NCBI GenBank assembly: GCA_008921705.1
Contig: VFFE01007079.1
Location: 1,628,645 to 1,692,644 of the forward strand
Length of the DNA: 64,000 nucleotides
Direction of reading: 5' to 3'
Origin: Burhinus oedicnemus
Taxonomy: Eukaryota > Chordata > Aves > Charadriiformes > Burhinidae
In this document: positions 1-42,000 of the stretch, piece after piece
Layout: every line of letters starts with the position of its first letter
Position numbering within the stretch: the first letter of the stretch is position 1
The notes under the pieces: model-generated
Told to the model about the DNA's origin: nothing
What the model saw: the letters and a program-made list of their open reading frames with translations, nothing else
The model's database searches: none
Position numbers and translations under genes: made by a program

Positions 1-497
1 TCCTGCTTTTTCCTTCTCTCCTTTTTTTTTTTTTTTTTTTAAACTTGAAACATTTGAGTGTATTTATGTGCTTGTGATTTCAAGAGCCGTTCAATAATCT
101 TATAGTTTGTTCCTGTTTTCCTAAATGAAAAGTCTTAATACTAATGCTCCAAATAGTTCGCATTCACAGTATGTGTATCCTGTTGCTTAAAACAAGCACT
201 CTGTCTGTTGACTGAACTAATAATAGTATTCAAACAACTGAATTCCAAAATATAGCTTGAGTCAGAATATTCTTTGTAATAAGAACCAATCCCAGAGCCA
301 GTAATGAATTTCTTGTTAGATTTGGATGCTTTTAAATAGTGACCTTCAATTACAAGGCATTGTGTAATTTTTTTAAATTAATAGTAACTTGCAAAACATT
401 CTTGGAAGCTCTTGATGTCTACCTGTGGACCTTCAAATTCTAAAATCTCTGGAAGGAAGGAGGAAGTTTAAGGCTCCAATTTGTGCTTTCTCATCAG
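1..497 (+). other. MTM1: 3' part of MTM1 intron 1
   Basis: Intronic sequence ahead of the first coding exon. It holds a poly-T run at about 22-40 and an AT-rich tail ending in the acceptor at 496-497. No other feature was seen. Confidence 0.7.
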
Positions 498-506
498 ATA
501 CCCGGT

Positions 507-32289
<31,783 letters not shown>

Positions 32290-33890
32290 AGAAAAAGTTG
32301 GCTTCTTTCTATACTGTAATAGCAAGTGGTGCTTAACATGGATCTATCGCATAAAGAGGAATATTTTAATGCCTTACATTAGACTGTCCTAACACAAATT
32401 ATTTTAGACTGTCTTCATTTGAGGAGGACTTCATAACAAACAAAACCAACTTTTCAATTATGTGCCTTTCAGAACCTGTGGACTGGGAACATTATTAATC
32501 AACTTCTAGTTATGGAGGGCTTTAAGAGTTATTTTGGAAAGTCTGGTACAATTGAAATTAAATCGATTTATTGTTTTCATAAGAATGCTTTAATTTATTA
32601 CATTGTAGGTCATGTTCCTGTAAGGAAATTCATGCTCAGTCTTACACATCATGAATAGAACACATTAATGGCAATAGGAATATTCACATTGTGTAAAATC
32701 AGGTATATGTGTATTCCTGTTAGGAATACATTTGTGGAGTTCATGAGATAAAAATAAATTCTATTGTAATATTTCAGAGACAAGTGTTGAAGCTTTCTGG
32801 TTACCTGAGAATTCCAGATTTTCCTTTTTCAAAATAAACAAAACTATGGAAGGGACTTCACTTACATGCTTCTAATTAAAAAGTTCAAATAGCTCAGTAG
32901 ATACCAAAATAAAAGAAAAATCTATTTTTTCATTGTAAATTGATATTTTTTTTTTAAAAAAACAAATGACAATTGTATTGGATTCTGAGAAGTCCTGTTT
33001 TGACTCACTGTTCAGCACTGAAGTATATTACAGATTATCACTGTTGGCAGTATTGGTTGTTTGGATTAATACAGAATAAAATGGTTCTAAAGAAGGTTTA
33101 TATAATTAAAAATAGACCCACAGAGACATTGCTTAAATATCCAGCAGTAGCCATAGCATTAAAGCTTGCGTTTGTCTTCTAAAAGTAAACGTGCCTGTTT
33201 AAAGGAGCTTTTATACCAAAGTAGGCAAATTTTTTCAGTTACAAATACTGTTAAAAACTTACACATTTATATCTTACTGTTTATTTTAACTTTTGGTCAA
33301 AAAATTTTTCTCAAGTATTTAAGGGACTTCAGTATACAAGATTTGCATATAGTGTGTGCACTTATATTGAACCTTCCAGTGAATTCTAGTTTCAAGCCTT
33401 CATTTCAGAGGCTTCTTGTAAAACTTTTATTTGTTTCTTTCAGGTATTTTTCAAATAGTTGCAAGCATTTCTTATGACAGCACAAACCTTGTTACTTGAT
33501 ATTTAATTAAAATTTTGCATATGCTCAGAAGTTTAATGATATTCAGGCAATCCAGGAAATGTTTCAATTCAGAATCTGTAGAGGACTCTAATATTGGTAT
33601 TTTAAAGGAGATGATTTGATGCTTGAGGCTTCTGTCATTGTAAATTATTGTACATGTGGTGAATTTTGATCTGCAAGATATAATAGGATTATATATAAAT
33701 TAAGTTTTGTGTAAGTATATATAATATAGTTTATTAGAAATTCTGCAGGTTTATAAAGTGTAAATATTTTGCATATGGAAACTAAATTTAAAGCTATACT
33801 TCCATAAAGTAAGTCAAAGTTTAGAGGACATCTGAATATTTTTAGAACAGTATTTTTTCAAAGGAATAAAAGTATACCGCCTCTTGATTT
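32290..33890 (+). other. MTM1: MTM1 3' UTR (probable) with several poly(A) signals
   Basis: The sequence is AT-rich, with no coding signal after the MTM1 stop. AATAAA hexamers are at 32753-32758, 32833-32838, 32908-32913, 33075-33080 and 33865-33870. The last would give a UTR near 1.6 kb, about the size known for the mammalian transcript; the others could give shorter forms. A Pumilio-type TGTAAATA is at 33759-33766. The true end cannot be fixed without RNA data. Confidence 0.6.
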
Positions 33891-33899
33891 AATTCAGTA

Positions 33900-35400
33900 T
33901 ATGCACTGAATTGCACTATTTTTTTCAGGGAAGCTCAGAGCATACAGCATGTGTGTTCTAAATACACGTGATTTACATGACTTATTTTTGTCCTCTAAAT
34001 GTCATTCTCCCATCAATGTTCTTCAGTATGTGTTTCCAAAATAACAACATTGTCCCAAAACCTTGACTTGTTAAGGTAAATGCGATGCCTTGCATCAGAT
34101 AAATGAAGAAGGATACTTAATTGCTCATGGTATACTTTACACTTTGAAAGCTATGCATACTCTGGTATATTTGCCTTCTACTTACTTGTGGTTTATAAAA
34201 AAAGCTATTTTTATTAGAATATTTAAAATTTCTGTGTTTGAGTTGAATGCATTGGTGACATCTCTGAGCAGTGTGGAGAAGTTCAGAAAAATCTAATAAT
34301 TAGTTTTTACTGTGTGAACACTACATGATAACCTATTGCATTTGGGAAAGCGTAATATAATGGAAAGGATCTTTTTGCACTTACTTCGTCACACATATAC
34401 CATTCTTCATATTACTGGTTCAGTCAAATTTCAGTCTTTGAAGCTCTCTAACATAGATCTGTGCGGGCTTGGATTTTTTTCAAGCCAACAGATAAGATAC
34501 TTGTTTTAATTCTATTTTTACATGGCAATATTGGGCAAACGTAGGGGTGTTTTTAATCCAGGACTTTCTAGAAAATACTACTTCAAAGTTGTTGTGAAGG
34601 TAGGCAGACAAACTGATCAATGTTAACAGAAGACTTTTGTCCTTTCCACTTACATGCGTGATCTGGGCTGTCCTTCTGCAGTGCGCTGCACCCGCGCTCT
34701 CTGCGGCTGCAGATCACCTCTTCCCCGCTGTGGCTGTCACCGCCGAGAGCAAACCTGGGGAAGGTTTTGAGGAGGGGAAGGAGGGGGAGTTCCAGGCCTC
34801 GAGTGCCTTCTCCGGGAGGGGTAAAAAAGCAGGGCTGGGATGTGAATGTCAACAGCTATAAATGCCCAATATCCAGTACAAAATATCTGTCTTGGAACAC
34901 TGTTTTAGGTTTTTTCCTTTCAGTATTCTTACTTCCATGGACCCCAGAAGATAACCCAGGTTTTGTGCTGGGCTTCAGTTACTTATTTGGAAAGTTTATT
35001 TGTTGAATGCCGCCTTTAATTGCTTTTGCCTTACCCACCCCAGCATCACTGTTATGGGTATACCCTGGGAATGATTTGTGTACTACCTCCTTTTGATGTA
35101 TTTTTAAACTCTGCCTTGAGTTCAGTGTTTTTGTCTCCCAGTGAGCATTTTGTGTCATGCTTGAGAAAAACGGAGTTTTATAACTGACCGGGAGTCTCCT
35201 GACGTACTCCTTGCTGCTCCTTCAATAACCGTGTTGGATACCGCGGGACTGCTCTGGAGCCGGGTCTTACTTGTCGAGCCGGGGTGGGGGGGGACGGGAC
35301 ACGCTTACCATCCGTCTGCCTTCTCTGTGTGTGAAGGGGGAATAAAAAAAATAAAGATGTCGGTTTCAAACCCTTTGCCTCTGTCAGACGTTTTAATACC
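33900..35400. other. MTM1-MTMR1 intergenic region
   Basis: Short spacer between the probable MTM1 poly(A) site and the MTMR1 CpG island. Mostly AT-rich, with a GC-rich patch at about 34660-34850 carrying several CpG and CTGCAG motifs. No coding gene was recognised. Confidence 0.65.
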
Positions 35401-36080
35401 TATTTCCGAGACAGCCGAGGCCGCTCCATCTCCCGGAGGGGGCCGCCCGTGAGGGGCTGCCCGCGGGCCCAGCAGGCCGCTCGCCCCTCAGCCCCCGGGC
35501 CGGCGGCGGCCAGGCCTTCCCCCGCCGCGCGGGGCCGCTGCCCGCCCTCGCGGCGGCGCGGAGGCCTGTGGGTAAGCCCCGCCGCCAGGTGACAGCTCTC
35601 GGCCGCCGGCGGGGCCCCAGCGGGCCGGGCTGAGGCGGCAGGGCCGGGAGGGGGGCAGCCGCGGAGGGGCGGGAGTCCGCCATCCCGGCGGGTCAGCGAG
35701 TCCCGCCGGCGGCCGGAAATATGGAGCGGACGGCGGCGGCGGCTGGGCCGGCGGTGGAGGGCGGCGGCGTGAGCCGGCGAGCAGTGCGGGCGGCGGGCGC
35801 CGCGGCGGCGGGGGCAGGGTCGCGGCAGGCCAGCACGGAGACGCTGGACAGGTGAGCGGAGCCGGCGGGAGAGGGGGCTCCGGGGGGGGGCGCCGCGGCC
35901 TGCCTTCCCGGCGGCGGGCGCCCCTCGGCCCGCGCCTCCGCCGAGCGCGAACCCCGGCCTTGGGGCGGCCTCCCCGCCGCCGCCCCGCGCCCCGACACCG
36001 GCGTGGAAACGGAGGCGGTGCCGCCGGCGGGAGCGCGGCGCGGCGCGGGGCCGGGGCAGCTCCGGACGCCGCCCGGTGAG
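35400..36080 (+). promoter_or_regulatory. MTMR1: CpG island promoter of MTMR1
   Basis: A dense run of CpG and G/C tracts in otherwise AT-rich DNA surrounds the first MTMR1 exon. A GC box GGGGCGGG (Sp1 type) is at 35666-35673 and CCGCCAT (YY1-type core) at 35677-35683, both just before the ATG. No TATA box is seen. This fits a broadly expressed housekeeping promoter. The long antisense open frame here is a composition artefact. Confidence 0.85.
35721..35851 (+). CDS. MTMR1: MTMR1 exon 1 coding part (residues 1-43)
   Basis: The ATG at 35721 has A at -3 and G at +4, a good initiation context. The peptide begins [16 protein letters not shown] and ends [11 protein letters not shown], close to the human N terminus (MDRPAAAAA..., RQPSVETLDS). 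Donor gtgagc follows at 35852; the exon ends in phase 2. Confidence 0.93.
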
Positions 36081-39000
36081 TGAAATCTGGGGGTTTATTT
36101 GTGTGTGAGCGCGCAGGGTAACGGCAGATTTCCCTCGGGGAGGGAAGAACCGGCTGTTGTCAAAGTTTCCTGCTTGCGGTTGTGTGTTTTTCATCACTAA
36201 CGTCATCGCTTTGCGAAGGCTGAGGCTCCCTGCAGGATTTTGGCCAGGGGTTTTTTTTGGGCAGTGCGTAGCTCCTCATCTTTGCCAACTCAAGTGAGAC
36301 CGTTCCCAGATTTTAAGTCTTTATTCCCGAATTTTTTTTTCTTTTTTTTTTTTTATTTTTCCCACACAAGCGTGTGTTTCACCTGCAGAGGTGTCCCTGT
36401 CCCAGAGCGGTGCTGCGTGTGTGCCCCGGCGTGTCCGTGTGTCCGTTGCGTGCGGTGGCTTCGTGTCTGGCTGGCCGCAGGTTAGCGGGTGTCACCGGGC
36501 CGGACCGGGCACGCGGGAGCCTGACGCCAGGTCTCGCCACATCTGGTTCAGCAGTCGCTGGCAGAGTCCGTCCTTCCTTTAGAAGTCTCCAGCTGGAGGC
36601 AGGCTGCGGAGCTGAATTTAAAAATACTTGGACACGGAGTAGAAACTGACTGAAATTTCACCCAGATGAAAAATAAAGGAAAAAGACTGTACTTAAGAAT
36701 CAGTGCCGGGTTCCGGTCTCCACATTCTCTTTTCTGTTAGGAGCAACCTGCTGGAGTTGTACATCATTCTAGTGAAGGTGGAAATCAAACGTCCATTTTC
36801 TATCATGAAAACTTACAACTTTGTATTTTTTATTAATGTACTTTCTTACCTCAATTTTCATCTTTCTTTCTTCTCCTATTCTTGTTCTACCTGGGAAAAG
36901 TAATAATGTCCATTTGCTGTATACGTTATTTATTTGCCAGTACGGTTGTACCAGGCTACGCTAACGTGCGTGACCTCAGATGAGACAGGATGAAAAGGCG
37001 TGTACTGGTATGTGTCCCACTTGACAGATGGCGATAAGTCACATCGCTGTGATCAGCATCCTGTGGTGCGCTGGTACATCCTGAGACACTGACCGTAGGA
37101 GGTGGACCTGCATTCGTGTTTGTTTCCCTACTGGTGTTAACTTTGTTGATGTAATGATTCCTGGGGAAGATAAGCCACAGAAAAATAATTCATTTTCTTA
37201 ACTAACAAGTAAATGCTTATTTGGAAACAAACTTAGGCTAAAGAGATACGCTTGGAATTAAGACATGTGAGGGAAGGAGAAATACATGAAAAGGGTTACT
37301 GTGGACTTTAGCTCATGCACTCTTGCAAAACTTAGGTGAAAAGTTTCTCTAAGTGAATCTGGACTGGAGTTCAGCCCTAACTTGAAAGAGTACCTTCATG
37401 GTTCAAGCAGGAATATAATAGATGTGTTTTAGTTGCAAAGCAACGTTTTGTGATCTAGAACTGTGCAGAATTTTGCAGGTGGGGAGAAAGCTACTAAGAG
37501 TTCTTAAAGCGGTTTGGTTTCAGGTATGAAGTTGTCGCGTGCATCTTTACCTTATATGTACCGATCCTAGCAGAGTTAATGTAAGAAAAGACCTCTAGTT
37601 AAGTAGTAGTTGGTCATCTTATGCCGTTGTTCCACCCTCGTAATGTCCAAGTTGTGGTGCACCTGTTGGGTGCTGGGTAGGTTACTCCCTTCAATGTCAT
37701 GGGATACTCACAGAATCCAGAGATCGTTTATGAATGAATTCTAAAAATGAATTAAAGTTTTCTTTCTGTATTTGACTTCCAAATATGCTAAACTATTTGA
37801 AGAAATGGCAGTTATCTAAGGCATCAGCTGAGGCTGCCGTGGCACTCGGGGAACAGTTCCCTCTGGCATTCCCAGTTTCCCATCAGATACTGGCATGTTT
37901 TGAAGCAGACTACCACACTTCAAAGTGGCTGGCCACAAACTGTGTAATTGCTTCTCACTCTCAATACTGCGTTATTTGTAAGCAGCACTAGTTCAGGAGA
38001 CTGTTCTCAAAACGGCATCATCTGGGATTTAGTGCGATTCTGCTGTTCAGATGCTTTGTCTTTAGGGGTCTTAGAAACACCCCGCACTGCAGAATTCCTT
38101 ACTGTGGCATGGGAAGGCCTGTCCTGAAGATTATTCAGAGATTATTTTATAAATAGGAAAAAAATAGGGCTAACTAGAAGTTACCCTTTATAAAACATGT
38201 GTTTTGTATGTTTAATATTAATATAGAATACTACACTAGCGTAGTTTAAATTTTTAAATACTAACATAAAGTAATTTAATTTTGAGGATTTACTGAATAA
38301 TCAGGAAATAATAATAAGGAAAGTGTAAGGAGTTTCCTATTGCTTGCCCAAATTCATTCCATGGATGGCTTTAAGAAAAAAAATGTGTGGATGATGAAAA
38401 AAATTACACTGTATAAGGAAACCAACATTTTTATAAGTGGCTAGAACCCTAACCTGGCTTTTAACCTACTGACAGCTCTACATCTCTGATAATATCTAGT
38501 AAAATTCTTTTCCCTAATTTGATCAGCAAAATAGTCACATTCTGCCCACAAAGCAAGCTAATTTTTATGATGTTAGTGATCATTTATGGTCTTGTTTTCT
38601 GGATGTGCTCTGTTGCTATGCTATTCTCAATATACATTTCGAATTACTACTAAATAATTTGAAATATTCTGTTTTTGCAGTCCGACTGGATCCCACGTGG
38701 AATGGTGTAAACAGCTGATAGCTGCAACCATTTCTAGTCAGATTTCAGGGTCTGTCCCATCAGAAGGTGTGTCCAGAGACTACAGGGTAAGTGATTTAAG
38801 GAATGCATTGATTTGTTTAGGATGAAAGAGGGAATGGTCAGGAAAGTCCTTACCACCTTGATTATCAGGTGGTAAGTACTTAAGTGATCGCTGAATGTTT
38901 CAGAACTAGAAACATCTCATTACACTTAGGAGCCTCTTGAATCTGCTTTTTTTCCTCCATATTTTCTCCATATTTCCTCCATATTTAGAATAGTGGCGTT

Positions 39001-42000
39001 GAAGTCTACAGAATAAAAATTAAGAGAAGTGAAAGGAAAATTAAAAGTCAATGTTTTGAATAAAATGCCACAAGTGAGTTGTATTTTCTTTTGATTACTA
39101 CATAAAAAATTTTGGTAAAGTAGATTAATAGTTACAGGTTGAGATTCTTTCTGGTGCATGTCATTCAGAGTACAGAATTGAGCTCTCCAGATTTCACAAA
39201 AAATAAATGCATATGTCTTTGTTACCGTACAAAGAATGTAAATGACTATCATTGTTCATGGGGTTTCACCAGAGACAGAGAATTTAACATCAAACAAGCA
39301 AACAGAAAAATCACCTTTTTCGTTCCCTCCCAGCAACATTTTTGTCACTAGGGCAATGATTGCACAGCATGGTTCACCTGATAGGTTCCATTATACTTTT
39401 TTACCCCTATTCTTTCACACTCATTTGCCGTTTCCTATATGCAGCCAGCCAACTGAACTATCAAGAGTGGAGCATGTGCAGTTTTCCTTCTCTTACAAAT
39501 TGACAGAAGTCACCTGTGTTTCAAGTCCCTTTAAGAAACCCAGACTGCTGCTATCTAGATCCTTTTTTCTTCCTAGATTTGGAACAGTTTCATGGTCTTC
39601 ATGCAATATGGCCAAATGAAGATTTTATCTTTTTTTTGTTTCTAACTAGATTTTAAATTATTTTCCCGTATGCTCTGTGATTAAAAAGTTTGTTGTCCAG
39701 AAACAGCGTATTTTAGGTTCCGTGACAGCAGGTCAGATTCAGCCCAAGCCTGAAGATGAATACACAAAATGTTTTTGACCGTAGTCTGCTTAAAAATTCA
39801 CCTCACAGAGTTTCACGCTATTGGCACAGTCAGCAGCTTATACTCATAAAAAAGTGTAGCTCTTCCGTACTATGGCAGCTGAATTGCAAATGCTTACTTC
39901 GGGTCAAGGCTAACATCTTTGATAAAACGTTGTGGGAAACCTTGCATTACAGCTGTCGATGTTGTATTTGCCCTGTAGGTCAAGGACTTCATTTTAGTAA
40001 AATCCAAGTGTGTAAGCTTGGTGTCGAGTTTATCTCTGAGTTGGAACACGTTCCTCGGGAATAAAGAGCACTTTTAAATTCTAAATAACCTCCTTCTGTA
40101 TACCAAACTCATCTTGGATGTTATTTAACAGGAATAAGTCTTTTAAGGCCTAGTTAAAATTCTACTTCATTCTCCGTTTCTTAGAAATGAAAGAAAAGAA
40201 TTTAAGCCTGGTGGTATTCCAAATTTTTGTGTATGAATTGTGTTTGGCATCATTGCATTGCTCTGATTTGAAATCCCATATTTGTATATAACATCATGGA
40301 ATTTTTTTATCCTAGAATATCTTTAGTTACGATCAGGACCAGTATCTTGTGAAGTGAGGTCTGTGCTTTAGGGGAGGGTTTCCTTTGCACTTAGCTTCTG
40401 CAGAAGTTCAGTGCTACAATTACTTGCTTAGTCAGTACCGCTGACAGGCTGGGTTTATTCATTATTACTACGGAATTCACATGCAAAAAGATAATGCCCA
40501 TTGATAACTCAGTTTTCCTTTGAGACATCTTTCCCTTTTGATCAATTTTCTGGATCTTCCTTTCCTTTGGTTACCTTGAATTGCTTCGTTTAGAGACTAC
40601 AACTCAGAAACTTCAGGTAGGGCCAGATGTGTGTGTGTGCTTCTGGAACTGATGAGGCAGCTCTGTTGCTTTCTGCTGGATTTACCAGGAACTCACTGCT
40701 TTATTCTTTCTTTCATCCTTTCTTTAATGTTTCAATCAATATGTTTGCAAAAACAGGTAAATACAGCGATTCTTGTATCTAATGGTGTCGCTCCTGTTAC
40801 TCTGTGTATGCAGAATGTAATTTAGGGGAGGGGGAATCAAAGGGAAGCAGAGGAGCTGGAAATGGAAGCATCAGAACCACAGAGCAGTGAGCGAGCTCTT
40901 GCTTGCTAAACCCTGCAGCGACACGATCTCACTCTGAGTTTGAACTCTGCTGTGTACGTCTTCTCTGACATACTCTCTGCCTGGAGAGTATGCTTGAACG
41001 AGGGGTTCGTATAAACGAAAATTGCTGAGATAATAGTAGCTGAATATAGACACCTTCAGAAACAAGTTGAGAAGCGTTGTCGCTATCCTTGTTTTGCCAT
41101 TTGAATCTAAAAGATACGGTGGTTATACTTCTTGGCTGTTACTGCAAGCTTATTGTCTTCTACCTAGAAGGATTACCAGGCTCTTTCTTCCCTTTTCACA
41201 ATAGCACATTGTAACTGGATAAAAGGGTGATTAGGAATGAATGTTTCAAAAGAGCTTGGCATTTGTTTCATTGCTAAAATGAAGTGGCTAGATTGTTTTT
41301 AGACCAAAAACAATTCTGCAAATGAGAGCTACTAGATCTGCATAGTTTTGTTTTGTTCTTTCAAAATCCAGCTATAATGAAAATGTTTGGAAGTAGAGTT
41401 TTTCTGAAAATCTGATGAAGTAAGATATAATATCTTTAAGAAATCAAATCTCTGTGTTTTGTTGGATAACATTTTATATTTTAACTAACAGGTGTACAGG
41501 AGGCCTGTTATACGGGTAAGATTACCTTTGGCTAGCAGTAAAACAGCCTCCTACCTGTTTGTCTTTTGTGCTGTGTGAGATCTTGGTGTGTCAAGCGTTC
41601 TTCTTTACTTCATTAATGGTTTTTATGAACCAGTCAGACCATTTTGCTATGCAGTGCAACAGCTTCTTTGCCATAGAAATGCTTTATATACATTACAATG
41701 TCTTCGTGAGCAATAAAAGTCAATGTCTAAGAGAGCAGTATTTTTAAATTATGTTATGAATGTGCAATACTAACTTCAGTTTTATTACATTAATTTTGAC
41801 AAAATGGATGCTTGCAACTGAGGCTTACATGCTTCGGACTACAGACTACTGTATTAGCAGCTCTAATGTGTTATCTATGCTAAACAATATTAGTGGTAAA
41901 AGCGTTACGTCTTTGTCTGTCGTATTTACATAAGGTACCAATTCATGCTTGCCTTTGTACATGTTTTACCTTAATTGTTACCACCCTGTAGCAGGATTGA

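Noticed and set aside
35400..36206. 268-codon open frame on the minus strand over the CpG island
   Set aside because: Pro/Arg/Ala-rich translation caused by high GC and a lack of stop codons; it overlaps the MTMR1 first exon and shows no domain.
38842..38871. Possible 30-nt in-frame exon ending at the gtaagt at 38872
   Set aside because: No pyrimidine tract before its acceptor; the segment is better explained as a stem-loop.
40594..40616. Possible 23-nt exon between tttag and gtaggg in the MTMR1 cassette intron
   Set aside because: Its length would shift the frame of exon 3 and it has a mediocre donor.
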